Shown: positions 25,281 to 33,406 of the stretch, in pieces
Numbering within the stretch: position 1 is the first letter of the stretch
How the letters are laid out: each line of letters starts with the position of its first letter
Source of the DNA: Alphaproteobacteria bacterium
GTDB taxonomy: Bacteria > Pseudomonadota > Alphaproteobacteria > Ferrovibrionales > Ferrovibrionaceae
Length of the DNA: 36,052 nt
Assembly (NCBI GenBank): GCA_026126215.1
Contig: JAHCJQ010000025.1
Span: 1 to 36,052 of the forward strand
Direction: 5' to 3'
Position numbers and translations under genes: made by a program
Notes under the pieces: model-generated
Told to the model about the DNA's origin: nothing
The model's input: only the letters and a program-made list of their open reading frames with translations
Databases searched by the model: none

Positions 25281-26276
25281 ATGCGCAGTACGGCACTCGC
25301 GACCGCCTTCATGGCGCTTTCCATCGGCATGGGCGGGACAGCCCTGGCCCAGGAGCAGCTCAAGGCGGCGCACCAGTTCCCGGGCGGCAAGGGCGATGTG
25401 CGCGACGAGATGGTGCAGATCATCGCCCGCGAGGTGAACGCCGCCAATGTGGGGCTCGACATCAAGGTCTATCCCGGCGCCTCGCTGGTGAAGGCAACCG
25501 AGCAGTGGCAGGCGATGCAGCGCGGACAGATCGACATCACCGCCTTCCCGCTGGACTATGCCTCGGGCCGGCATCCGCAATTCGGTGCGACGCTCATGCC
25601 CGGCCTCGTCAAGAACCACGACCATGCCAAGCGGCTGAACAGCTCCCCCTTCATGGCTGACATCAAGAAGATCATCAACGACGCGGGCGTCGTGGTGCTG
25701 GCGGATGCCTGGCTCGCCGGCGCGCTCGCGGCCAAGGACCGCTGCATCCTTGAGCCGAAGGACGCCCAGGGGCTCAAGGCGCGCTCCGCCGGTGCCACCT
25801 TCGCCGAGATGTGGTCAGGCGCAGGAGCTTCGATCGTCGCCATTCCGTCGAACGAGGTCTATAGCGCCCTGCAGAGCGGCGTCGCCAACGCCACCGATAC
25901 CAGCACCGGCAGCTTTGTCTCTTTCCGTCTGTATGAGCAGCTCCAGTGCGTGACGGCACCGGGCGACAATGCGCTCTGGTTCATGTACGAGCCGGTGCTG
26001 ATGTCGAAAGCGCGCTTCGAGAAGCTCAACGAGAAGCAGCGCAAGGCGATCATGGCCGCCTCGCAGAAATCGGAGGACTATTTCTTCCAGGAGGCCAAGA
26101 AGCTGGACGACCAGATGGTCGAAACGTTCAAAAAGGCCGGAGTCAAGGTCGTCACCATGACCGGGGCGCAGGCGGACATGTGGCGCGAAGTGGCCCGCAA
26201 GACCTCCTACAAAACTTTCTCGGAGAAGGTTCCGGGCGGCAAGGAACTGATCGAAAAGGCCCTGTCTGTAAAGTAG
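25281..26276 (+). CDS. dctP: TRAP transporter DctP-family solute-binding protein
   Basis: This is a periplasmic receptor of 331 aa with a signal peptide (cleavage near residue 23, TALA/QEQ). DctP-family features include the early HQFPGG and VYPGASL stretches and the central LKARSAGATFAEMW segment, where the conserved carboxylate-binding Arg lies. It supplies substrate to the DctQM pair encoded downstream. Because the island encodes sugar-acid dehydratases, an aldonate or uronate-like acid is the likely ligand. GGGAGGA precedes the ATG. It is divergent from the IlvD-type gene across 162 bp. Confidence 0.94.
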   Translation: MRSTALATAFMALSIGMGGTALAQEQLKAAHQFPGGKGDVRDEMVQIIAREVNAANVGLDIKVYPGASLVKATEQWQAMQRGQIDITAFPLDYASGRHPQFGATLMPGLVKNHDHAKRLNSSPFMADIKKIINDAGVVVLADAWLAGALAAKDRCILEPKDAQGLKARSAGATFAEMWSGAGASIVAIPSNEVYSALQSGVANATDTSTGSFVSFRLYEQLQCVTAPGDNALWFMYEPVLMSKARFEKLNEKQRKAIMAASQKSEDYFFQEAKKLDDQMVETFKKAGVKVVTMTGAQADMWREVARKTSYKTFSEKVPGGKELIEKALSVK

Positions 26277-26288
26277 GAAGAGCTGGAC

Positions 26289-26328
26289 CGGCGGAATGCA
26301 AGGCGCCGGCAGGCGCCGCATTCCGCCG
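26289..26328 (+). other. strong intercistronic stem-loop between dctP and dctQ
   Basis: CGGCGGAATGC (26289-26299) pairs perfectly with GCATTCCGCCG (26318-26328). After a 2-nt bulge GGCGCC (26302-26307) pairs with GGCGCC (26312-26317) around the loop GGCA, making a 17-bp stem. There is no T-run after it. It sits 12 nt after the dctP stop and buries the upstream ATG at 26296. It likely protects the dctP message or attenuates transcription into the membrane-subunit genes. Confidence 0.7.
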
Positions 26329-26343
26329 CGACCGGACCACCCG

Positions 26344-26862
26344 ATGCAGCACTACGTCCGTATCGTCCATCTGCTGTCCCGTCTCTGCGGGATCGTCGCC
26401 GTCCTGCTGATCCTGCTGTCGATCCTGATCGTCTGCCAGATGATCTTCGTGCGCGCCGTGCTCGGCCAGTCGGCGATCTGGCAGACCGAGTTCGTGACCT
26501 TTGCCCTGATCGCGGCAACCTTCATCGGCTCGCCCTACGTGTTGCTGACACGCGGCCATGTCAACGTAGACCTGATTCCGCTCTATGCGAGCCAGCGGGT
26601 GCGCATGATCCTCGCCTTCGTCGCCTCGGCGGGAGCCCTGCTGTTCTGCACGGTGCTTTTCGTGCAAAGCCTGTTCTGGTGGCATGAGGCTTACCATTTC
26701 GGCTTCGTCACCAGCTCGATGTGGCGCGCGCGGCTCTGGATCCCCTACTCCGCCTTGCCGGTCGGCGTCGGCATTCTCGTCCTGCAATATGTCGCCGACA
26801 TCTGGGCACTGGCGACCGGCCGCGACCTGCCCTTCGGCCTCAGGCCCGAGGATCGCCCGTGA
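26344..26862 (+). CDS. dctQ: TRAP transporter small permease subunit DctQ
   Basis: This is the small membrane subunit (172 aa) with four hydrophobic helices, at about residues 8-32, 45-62, 88-112 and 130-150. It partners DctM. The start at 26344 is preferred because the in-frame ATG at 26296 lies in the stem of the strong hairpin and has no usable ribosome site; the site before 26344 is itself weak (GGA, 7 nt). Its TGA overlaps the GTG start of dctM (GTGA), which signals translational coupling. Confidence 0.9.
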   Translation: MQHYVRIVHLLSRLCGIVAVLLILLSILIVCQMIFVRAVLGQSAIWQTEFVTFALIAATFIGSPYVLLTRGHVNVDLIPLYASQRVRMILAFVASAGALLFCTVLFVQSLFWWHEAYHFGFVTSSMWRARLWIPYSALPVGVGILVLQYVADIWALATGRDLPFGLRPEDRP

Positions 26863-28175
26863 GCCCGCTCGTTCTCGGCAGCCTGATCGGGCTCATCACC
26901 ATCGTAGTGCTGTTCTCCGGAATCCCCATCGCCTTCGGCCTCGGGCTCGTCGCGCTCGGCTTCATTTTCGCCTTTGAAGGCATGCAGGGGCTGCATTCGC
27001 TGACCGAGACGCTCTTCGCCGGCCTTAACGACTTCACCCTGGTCTCCATTCCGATGTTCGTCATCATGGGGGCGGCGGTCGCTTCGTCTCGCGCCGGGGG
27101 CGACCTCTACGAGGCCCTGGCCCGTTGGCTCTCGCGGGTGCCGGGCTCGCTCGTGATCTCCAACCTCGGCGCCTGCGCGCTGTTCGCGGCGTTGACGGGT
27201 TCCTCGCCCGCCACCTGTGCCGCCATCGGCAAGATGGGGATACCGGAGATGCGCCGGCGCGGCTATAGCGCCGATCTCGCGACCGGCGCCATCGCCGCCG
27301 GCGGAACGCTCGGCATTCTCATTCCGCCCTCGATCACCATGATCCTGTACGGGATCGCCAGCGAGACCTCCATCGGTCGGCTCTTCCTCGCCGGGGTCGT
27401 GCCCGGACTGACGCTGACATTGCTCTTCATGTGCTGGGCCTGGCTGCTTTCCTGGCACCGGGGCGAGGCGAGCGCCGATTCCGCACGACGCTACAGCTGG
27501 GCTGAGAAGATCGAGATCGCGCCGCGCATCCTGCCCTTCGTCGCGGTGATCGTGGGCGTGGTCTATGCGCTATATGGCGGGATCGCCACTCCGTCGGAAG
27601 CTGCGGCGGTGGGCGCCGTGCTCTGCCTGCTGCTGGTTATCGTCATCTATCGCGAATGGCGCCCCAGCCAGCTTTGGAAAATCCTGCGTGAAGGGATGCG
27701 GGAATCGGTGATGATCCTGCTCATCATCGGCACCTCGATCCTGTTCGGCTACATGCTCTCGAGCCTCTATGTGACCCAGTCGGTCGCCGAATGGATCGCC
27801 GTGCAGGACGTCAACCGGTGGCTGCTGCTCTTCGCCATCAATATCCTTCTTCTGGTGGCGGGCTGCTTCCTGCCGCCAGCGGCGGTGATCCTGATGACCA
27901 CGCCGATCCTGCTCCCGATCGTGACCGCGGCGGGGTTCGATCCGGTCTGGTTCGGGGTCGTGCTGACCATCAACATGGAACTGGGCTTGATCACGCCGCC
28001 GGTCGGGCTCAATCTGTACGTCATCAACGGGATCGCCCCGGACATCCGCCTGCCGACGATCCTGCGTGGTGCGCTGCCCTTCATGGGTTGCATGGTGATC
28101 CAAATTCTTTTGCTGTGCGTGTTTCCCGAGTTGGCCACCTGGCTGCCGGACCTGCTCATGGGGCCAGGGCGTTGA
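26859..28175 (+). CDS. dctM: TRAP transporter large permease subunit DctM
   Basis: This is the 438-aa transport subunit with about twelve hydrophobic segments. Family signatures include FALTGSSPAT-like ALTGSSPATCAAIG, GGTLGILIPPSI and the second-half GCFLPPAAVILMTTPILLPI and NMELGLITPPVGLNLYV. It moves the substrate with sodium across the inner membrane with the DctP receptor. The GTG start overlaps the dctQ stop by 4 bp, and the open frame further upstream is out of context. A VOC gene follows after 31 bp and may be read from the same transcript. Confidence 0.94.
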   Translation: MSPLVLGSLIGLITIVVLFSGIPIAFGLGLVALGFIFAFEGMQGLHSLTETLFAGLNDFTLVSIPMFVIMGAAVASSRAGGDLYEALARWLSRVPGSLVISNLGACALFAALTGSSPATCAAIGKMGIPEMRRRGYSADLATGAIAAGGTLGILIPPSITMILYGIASETSIGRLFLAGVVPGLTLTLLFMCWAWLLSWHRGEASADSARRYSWAEKIEIAPRILPFVAVIVGVVYALYGGIATPSEAAAVGAVLCLLLVIVIYREWRPSQLWKILREGMRESVMILLIIGTSILFGYMLSSLYVTQSVAEWIAVQDVNRWLLLFAINILLLVAGCFLPPAAVILMTTPILLPIVTAAGFDPVWFGVVLTINMELGLITPPVGLNLYVINGIAPDIRLPTILRGALPFMGCMVIQILLLCVFPELATWLPDLLMGPGR

Positions 28176-28206
28176 GTTGACGCAAGCCTGACCGTGGGAG
28201 CCCGAC

Positions 28207-29049
28207 ATGACGCATCCTGTCGTTGGCATCGACCATTGCGTGGTGCTGGTCCGCGACCTCGACCGCGCGGAGGAACGCTATAGCCGCCTTGGCTTCCAAC
28301 TGCTGCCGCGCGGGCGGCATAGCGACCATATGGGGACGGGCAATCACTGCATCATGCTCGCGGGCGGCTATGTAGAGCTGCTGGGCGTGCTCGCCGCGCG
28401 TCCGGCGAACGAATCCTGGCGGCGCAGCCTCCTGGACGGGGAAGGTCTCAAATCCGTGGCCCTGGCAAGCCCGGACGCTGACCGCGCGCGCCATGTCTTT
28501 CTCGGTGCAGGGCTCGAGGCGGGAGAACTGCTCGAATTCTCCCGCCCGGTGGAGGTGGATGGCCAGCGGGGCGATGCGCGGTTCCGAGTGACGCGGCTCG
28601 CGCCTGGCATCGTTCCCGGACTGGACTTCTTCGTCTGCCAGCATGACACGCCGGACCTCGTCTGGCTCCCGGGCGCGGACCGGCACGAGAACGGCGCCCT
28701 CTCGCTGCTCGGACTTACCATCGCATCGCCCAATGCCGAAATCGACGCCGAGCAGGCCGCTCGCCTCTTCCCTGCGGGGTCGCGGCGCGGGACGCTGGTC
28801 GAGACCGGCCGGGGACGGCTCCGCTTCGTCAAGCATCCGACACTCGCCTCACTCTTTCCCGGCATTCGGTTTGAGAGCCTGCCGCCGTTCGCCGCCGCCC
28901 TGCACGTCCAGGTGAGCGAGCCGACACAGGCCGCGCGGCTGCTCACGCGCAACGACGTGCCCTTCATCCGCGCCGCCGATGGCACCGTTCTGGTTCCGCC
29001 ACAGCTTGCCTGTGGCGTCCTGGTCGCCTTTCAGACTCAGACGCTATAG
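28207..29049 (+). CDS. VOC/glyoxalase-like domain protein
   Basis: This is a 280-aa protein with a vicinal-oxygen-chelate fold of the Glyoxalase_3 type. The N-terminal module GIDHCVVLVRDLDRA...YVELLGV supplies His10 and a Glu near residue 57 as likely metal ligands. A second, more divergent half follows. Relatives lack a defined substrate, so lyase, dioxygenase or isomerase activity cannot be decided. GGGAG lies before the ATG. Position after dctM suggests it belongs with the uptake or catabolic operon. It ends 5 bp from the convergent ABC permease gene; AGGACC (29048-29053) and GGTCCT (29069-29074) could form a weak shared stem there. Confidence 0.82.
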   Translation: MTHPVVGIDHCVVLVRDLDRAEERYSRLGFQLLPRGRHSDHMGTGNHCIMLAGGYVELLGVLAARPANESWRRSLLDGEGLKSVALASPDADRARHVFLGAGLEAGELLEFSRPVEVDGQRGDARFRVTRLAPGIVPGLDFFVCQHDTPDLVWLPGADRHENGALSLLGLTIASPNAEIDAEQAARLFPAGSRRGTLVETGRGRLRFVKHPTLASLFPGIRFESLPPFAAALHVQVSEPTQAARLLTRNDVPFIRAADGTVLVPPQLACGVLVAFQTQTL

Positions 29050-29054
29050 GACCT

Positions 29055-29822
29055 TCAGGCCGCCCGGCGGTCCTGGCCGCGGAAGGCCCAGCCGGTGAAG
29101 CGCTGCTCCAGCAGCGCGAAGACCGCATACATGACGATGCCGAGCACCGCCAGGCACAGCAGGCCGCCAAAGACGAGCGGGACCTCGGAATTGGCCTGCG
29201 CGATCAGCATGAGGTGCCCGACCCCGGAATTGGCCGCGACCGTCTCCGACACGACCGATCCGACGAAAGCCAGCGTAATCGCGACTTTGAGAGATCCGAA
29301 GAAATAGGGAAGCGAGCGCGGTATCCCGACCTTCAGCATGATGTCCATCTTCTTCGCGCCGAGCGCGCGCAGCACGTCCTCGAGTTCCGGCTCGAGCGTG
29401 GCGAGGCCGGTCGCGACATTCACCACGATCGGGAAGAAGGAAATCAGGAAGGCCGTCAGGATGGCCGGGACCGTGCCGATGCCGAACCAGAGCACGAGAA
29501 CCGGGACCACCGCGACCTTGGGCACCGAATTGAAGCCGATCATCACCGGATAGAGGCCGTTATAGATCGTCTTCGACCAGCCGATGAAAATTCCAAGCGC
29601 GAGGCCGAATACCACGGCGATGCCGAACCCGGCCAGCGTGGTATAGAGCGTCTGCATCGAATTCCTGAACAGCGCCTGGCGAAAGACCCAGGACTGTTCG
29701 AAGACGAGGCTTGGAGGCGGCAGGATATAGGTGCCGATATCGAGAACGCGCACCCCGATTTCCCAGACCACGAAAAAGGCGACGGTAAACAGCCAGGGCG
29801 CCAGTCGCTCGGTGCGGCTCAT
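29055..29822 (-). CDS. ABC transporter permease, SsuC/ThiX/RibX type
   Basis: This 255-aa inner-membrane permease of the nitrate/taurine/thiamine-precursor class has about six helices. The cytoplasmic coupling loop with the EAA-type motif LEDVLRALGAKKMDIMLKVGIP is clear. It starts inside the ATPase stop codon (ATGA overlap at 29819-29822), so the two are co-translated. It forms a complete importer with the ATPase and the NMT1-type binding protein. The substrate is most likely a small aromatic or heterocyclic compound, given the xanthine-dehydrogenase-type genes opposite. Confidence 0.92.
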   Translation of the reverse strand: MSRTERLAPWLFTVAFFVVWEIGVRVLDIGTYILPPPSLVFEQSWVFRQALFRNSMQTLYTTLAGFGIAVVFGLALGIFIGWSKTIYNGLYPVMIGFNSVPKVAVVPVLVLWFGIGTVPAILTAFLISFFPIVVNVATGLATLEPELEDVLRALGAKKMDIMLKVGIPRSLPYFFGSLKVAITLAFVGSVVSETVAANSGVGHLMLIAQANSEVPLVFGGLLCLAVLGIVMYAVFALLEQRFTGWAFRGQDRRAA

Positions 29823-30613
29823 GACACCTCTCCTTGCCGGACCGCGCTTATATGGTCCCGGAGCTCATGCACGATGGCGACAAAGTCCGGATCGAAGGTT
29901 CGCGCCAGACTGCGCGGGCGTTCGAGTTCGATGCGCCGTTCCGCAACGATCCGTCCCGGCCGGCTGGACATCACCAGCACCCTGTCCGCCAGATAGACGG
30001 CCTCGCGCAGATCGTGGGTGACGAGGATTACGGTGAAGCGCTTCTCCAGCCAGAGATCCTGGAGCACCGACCAGAGTTCCTCGCGGGTGAAGGCATCGAG
30101 CGCCGCAAATGGCTCGTCCAGCATCAGCAGTTCCGGCTGGTGGATAAGGGCGCGGCAGAGCGAGGCGCGCTGCTGCATGCCGCCGGAGAGCTGCCATGGA
30201 TACTTTCGGCCGAAGCCACCGAGACCGACGGTCGCAAGCAGCGCCTCGGCCGCCGCCTCGTTCTCCTTGCGCCGGGCGCGGAATTGACGGCGGTGCGGCT
30301 GGACGATTTCGAGCGGCAACAGGATATTGTCGATGGTCGTCCGCCAGGGCAGCATGATCGGATTCTGGAACGCCATGCCGGCAATCTTCACCGGCCCGTC
30401 GACCGGGCTGCCGGCAACGCGGACCGAGCCGCGCGAGGGCGGATGCAGCCCGGTGACCAGCTTCATCAACGAGGACTTGCCGCAGCCCGATGGACCGACG
30501 ACAGCGAGGAACTCGCCCTGCGCCACGCCGAGGCTGGCGCCGCGCAGGGCCAAGGTTCCGTCTGGTCCGCCATACATCAAGTCGACATCGTCGAGCTCGA
30601 CGAACCGGCTCAT
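29819..30613 (-). CDS. ABC transporter ATP-binding protein, SsuB type
   Basis: This is a 264-aa nucleotide-binding subunit with Walker A GPSGCGKSS (40-48), Q-loop AFQNPIMLPWRT (81-92), signature LSGGMQQR (142-149), Walker B LLMLDEPF (162-169) and the switch His in VTHDLREA. The PMLPW-type Q-loop and the overall sequence match the nitrate/sulfonate/bicarbonate subfamily. AAGGGG lies 7 nt before the ATG. It follows the binding-protein gene by 50 bp and overlaps the permease by 4 bp. Confidence 0.95.
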   Translation of the reverse strand: MSRFVELDDVDLMYGGPDGTLALRGASLGVAQGEFLAVVGPSGCGKSSLMKLVTGLHPPSRGSVRVAGSPVDGPVKIAGMAFQNPIMLPWRTTIDNILLPLEIVQPHRRQFRARRKENEAAAEALLATVGLGGFGRKYPWQLSGGMQQRASLCRALIHQPELLMLDEPFAALDAFTREELWSVLQDLWLEKRFTVILVTHDLREAVYLADRVLVMSSRPGRIVAERRIELERPRSLARTFDPDFVAIVHELRDHISAVRQGEVS

Positions 30614-30663
30614 GCATCTGCCCCTTTAACGGCGGGAGGCAAGTGCGGCAAAGCTACCAAGAA

Positions 30664-31689
30664 CTACATCACCTTCCGCTGGGCCGGCGGCGGCAGGAAC
30701 GCATCGGTGAAGATATCCTCCGGCTTCGGCCGGTTGGTGAATTCGTAGGAAACCGAAATCTGTTCGATCGCCTTGGCGAGGCGGGTCATGTCGACGCCAC
30801 CCATGCCGTTCTGCTTGACATAGGGCGTCAGGATGTTCTGCTCGATCGCCATCTTCAGGCGCGGCAGCTCGACCGACTCGCGCGCAACGTCGTTGCGCTT
30901 GAGGACCGACTTGACCGCCGAGGCAGGGTCCTTGATCGAATCGGCCCAACCCCTGATCGTGGCGCGGATGAAGGCCTTCACCGCTTCCGGATTCTTCGCG
31001 GCGAAGTCGGGATTGGCCATCACCACGTTGCCATAGAGCACGAGACCGTGATTGGCCATCAGCATGACCTGGATCTGATCGGCGGGAACGCCCGCATTGA
31101 CCAGATTGAAATAGGAAGAGAACGAGAAACCGGTGATCGCATCGACCTTGCCGTCCTTGAGCATCGGCTCGCGCACGGGAAAGCCCACATTCTCGATCTT
31201 CACCTTGGCGGCGTCGATGCCGTTCTCCTTGACGAAGGATTTCCACTGGGCATAGGCCCCGTCAGGCGCCGGCGCGCCGAGCGTCTTGCCTTCGAGACCC
31301 TTCGGGCCGGAAATTCCATTTTTCTTCAGGGTGACAATGGCGAAGGGCGGAACGTCATAGAGCATCATGACGCCCTTGAGCGCCAGGGCCGGGTTCTTGT
31401 CGCGGAAACGGATCAGGCTGTTGATGTCGGCAAAGCCCATGTCATAGGTGCCGGACGCCACACGGTTGATCCCCTCGGTGGAATTGGCGCCCGAATCGAT
31501 GGTGACGTCCAGCCCCTCGGCCTTGTAGTAGCCCTTGTCCATCGCCACCACGAAGCCGGCCGCCGGGCCTTCGAACTTCCAGTCCAGCGTAAACTTGACC
31601 TTGGTCTGCGCCGCGGCCGGCTGCAGCGCCGCGACCGAAAGGGCGCCCGCCATGGCGAACACCCCGAGAATCCTGCTGATATGGCTCAT
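30664..31689 (-). CDS. ABC transporter substrate-binding protein, NMT1/SsuA family
   Basis: This is a 341-aa periplasmic binding protein with a signal peptide (cleavage near residue 27, AAAQ/TK) and the NMT1/THI5-like opening FTLDWKFEGPAAGFVVAMDKGYY. Relatives bind hydroxymethylpyrimidine, riboflavin, taurine or nitrate. Co-location with xdhAB suggests a purine, pyrimidine or other N-heterocycle, which is inference. The ATG at 31689 has a purine-rich GGGAGAGCGGAAAG upstream. Transcription is divergent from xdhA, over 241 bp that hold two palindromes. Confidence 0.92.
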   Translation of the reverse strand: MSHISRILGVFAMAGALSVAALQPAAAQTKVKFTLDWKFEGPAAGFVVAMDKGYYKAEGLDVTIDSGANSTEGINRVASGTYDMGFADINSLIRFRDKNPALALKGVMMLYDVPPFAIVTLKKNGISGPKGLEGKTLGAPAPDGAYAQWKSFVKENGIDAAKVKIENVGFPVREPMLKDGKVDAITGFSFSSYFNLVNAGVPADQIQVMLMANHGLVLYGNVVMANPDFAAKNPEAVKAFIRATIRGWADSIKDPASAVKSVLKRNDVARESVELPRLKMAIEQNILTPYVKQNGMGGVDMTRLAKAIEQISVSYEFTNRPKPEDIFTDAFLPPPAQRKVM

Positions 31690-31762
31690 CTTTCCGCTCT
31701 CCCATGTGCTTGACGGCATCCACGCGGGACCCGCCGGGCGGCTCTCGCTCCCGCAAAGACCC

Positions 31763-31783
31763 CGTGGCAATTTGCATGCCACG
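31763..31783. promoter_or_regulatory. candidate operator, palindrome in ABC/xdhA divergent region
   Basis: CGTGGCA (31763-31769) and TGCCACG (31777-31783) form a 7-bp inverted repeat around ATTTGCA, i.e. TGGCA-N7-TGCCA. The left half and centre belong to a 14-base string (31761-31774) that recurs exactly in the SDR/UxaA divergent region at 20701-20714. It lies 73 bp before the binding-protein start and 147 bp before xdhA, a good position to control both. The regulator family is unknown. Confidence 0.5.
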
Positions 31784-31863
31784 AAATGGCCCGCCACGCC
31801 GCCCGCCCAGACGCCGGATTGGACTTAGAAACCGCCTGAAAAGCAAGCACCATGTCGGAAATC

Positions 31864-31879
31864 AGGGCAGCACTGCCCT
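31864..31879. promoter_or_regulatory. palindrome upstream of xdhA
   Basis: AGGGCAG (31864-31870) and CTGCCCT (31873-31879) form a 7-bp inverted repeat with a 2-nt centre, 51 bp before the xdhA start. It may be an operator or a leader hairpin. A CTGCCCTGCCC continuation makes part of it low-complexity, so confidence is low. Confidence 0.3.
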
Positions 31880-31930
31880 GCCCTGCCCCCGCGGCCTTTC
31901 CAAGCGCCTCCGCCCCCCCTAAGATTCGTT

Positions 31931-33406
31931 ATGATGCAACAAGTGATGGCGATGCCGGACGCGATCAGTTTCCTGCTCAATGGCGAGTTGCGCCGCATCG
32001 AGCGGCCGGCGCCGGAGCGCACCGTCCTCGACCATCTGCGCCTTGTCGAACGGCGCACCGGCACGAAGGAAGGCTGCGCGGAAGGCGATTGCGGCGCCTG
32101 CACCGTGGTACTTGGCGAACGGTCCGGCGACGCAGTCAGCTACCGGGCGGTCAATAGCTGCATCCTTTTCACCACCGAACTGGATGGGAAGCTGTTGCTG
32201 ACGGTGGAAGGCCTGCGCGATGCCGATGGCGGGCTCCACCCCGCGCAGCGGGCCCTGGTCGAGCACCATGGCAGCCAGTGCGGCTACTGCACGCCGGGCT
32301 TCGTCATGACCTTGTTCGCACTGCACCATGCGCCGGAAATGACGGACGAGGACTCCATCCATCAGGCGCTCTCCGGCAATCTCTGCCGTTGTACCGGCTA
32401 CCGGCCCATCCTCGCGGCGGCGCGCAGCGTTGCCGGCGTCGGTGACGACCGCTTCGCGCGGATGGCGCGAGAACTGCTCGGTCGGCTGGACGGGTTGCGA
32501 CGGGCACCGGGCATGGCGACCGTCATCGACGGCGAATACGGGCGTTACGATGCACCGGAGAGCCTCGCTGCGCTCGACCGGCTGCTGACGGCGCATCCTG
32601 GCGCGCATCTGCTGGCCGGGGGGACCGACCTCGGGCTTCTGGTAACCAAGCAGCACCGCGCGCTCGGACATGTGATCTCGCTTAACCGCATCCCGGAGTT
32701 GAGCCGGATCGAGGCGAGCGCTGACGCCCTGATCGTCGGCGCGGCGGCGAACTACACCGATATCCTGCCGCGTCTGGAGAACGACTGGCCTTCCTTCGCA
32801 GCCCTGATCCGCCGGCTCGGTTCCTGGCAGATCCGCAATCTGGGCACCATGGGCGGGAACGTCGCCAACGCCTCGCCCATCGGCGACAGCCCGCCCGCGC
32901 TGCTGGCACTGGGCGCCGAGGCGATCATCCGCTCCGCTGGTGGCGAGCGGGTCCTGCCGCTTGAGCGCTTCTTCCTCGCCTACCGGCGGACGGCGCTCGA
33001 TGCGGGCGAGTATCTGCGCGCACTGCGCATTCCGCGTCCGGCTGCGGGCGATTTCTTCCGGACCTACAAGGTCTCGAAGCGCTTCGAGCAGGACATCTCG
33101 GCCGTCTGCGGCGCCTTCTTCCTGCGTTTCGACGATGCGGGGCGGGTCACCCTGGCGCGCATCGCCTATGGCGGCATGGCGGCGACGCCGAAGCGGGCCG
33201 TTGGTGCGGAAGCGGCCCTCGCCGGACGCCGCTTCGATGCGGCCGCGGTCGACGCCGCCATCGCCGCCCTGGCGGACGATTTCACGCCGATCGACGATTT
33301 CCGCGCCTCCGCAACCTACCGCCGCCACGTCGCCGGCAACCTGCTCCGCCGCGCGCTCATGGAGCGCACTGCGCCAGAAACGCCGACAGGAGTTCTGGCG
33401 CTATGA
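31931..33406 (+). CDS. xdhA: xanthine dehydrogenase-type small subunit (2Fe-2S / FAD)
   Basis: This is a 491-aa electron-transfer subunit of a molybdenum hydroxylase, laid out like Rhodobacter XdhA. A plant-ferredoxin [2Fe-2S] domain has Cys49, Cys54, Cys57 and Cys77; a second [2Fe-2S] domain has Cys117, Cys120, Cys152 and Cys154; an FAD domain follows with LAGGTDLGLL and GTMGGNVANASPIGD, plus a C-terminal CO-dehydrogenase-flavoprotein domain. It passes electrons from the molybdenum centre to NAD. Two adjacent ATGs start the gene without a strong ribosome site; later in-frame ATGs (31946, 31952) are possible. Its TGA overlaps the xdhB ATG (ATGA). Confidence 0.94.
   Translation: MMQQVMAMPDAISFLLNGELRRIERPAPERTVLDHLRLVERRTGTKEGCAEGDCGACTVVLGERSGDAVSYRAVNSCILFTTELDGKLLLTVEGLRDADGGLHPAQRALVEHHGSQCGYCTPGFVMTLFALHHAPEMTDEDSIHQALSGNLCRCTGYRPILAAARSVAGVGDDRFARMARELLGRLDGLRRAPGMATVIDGEYGRYDAPESLAALDRLLTAHPGAHLLAGGTDLGLLVTKQHRALGHVISLNRIPELSRIEASADALIVGAAANYTDILPRLENDWPSFAALIRRLGSWQIRNLGTMGGNVANASPIGDSPPALLALGAEAIIRSAGGERVLPLERFFLAYRRTALDAGEYLRALRIPRPAAGDFFRTYKVSKRFEQDISAVCGAFFLRFDDAGRVTLARIAYGGMAATPKRAVGAEAALAGRRFDAAAVDAAIAALADDFTPIDDFRASATYRRHVAGNLLRRALMERTAPETPTGVLAL

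Noticed and set aside
30614..30663. Possible stem-loop between the ABC binding protein and ATPase genes
   Set aside because: Only a 4-bp arm could be found, unlike the two TRAP junctions.
31766..31779. Possible sigma-54 promoter (GG-N10-GC spacing)
   Set aside because: The -24-like TGGCA is acceptable but the -12 element reads ATGCC instead of TTGC, and the palindrome explains the sequence better.
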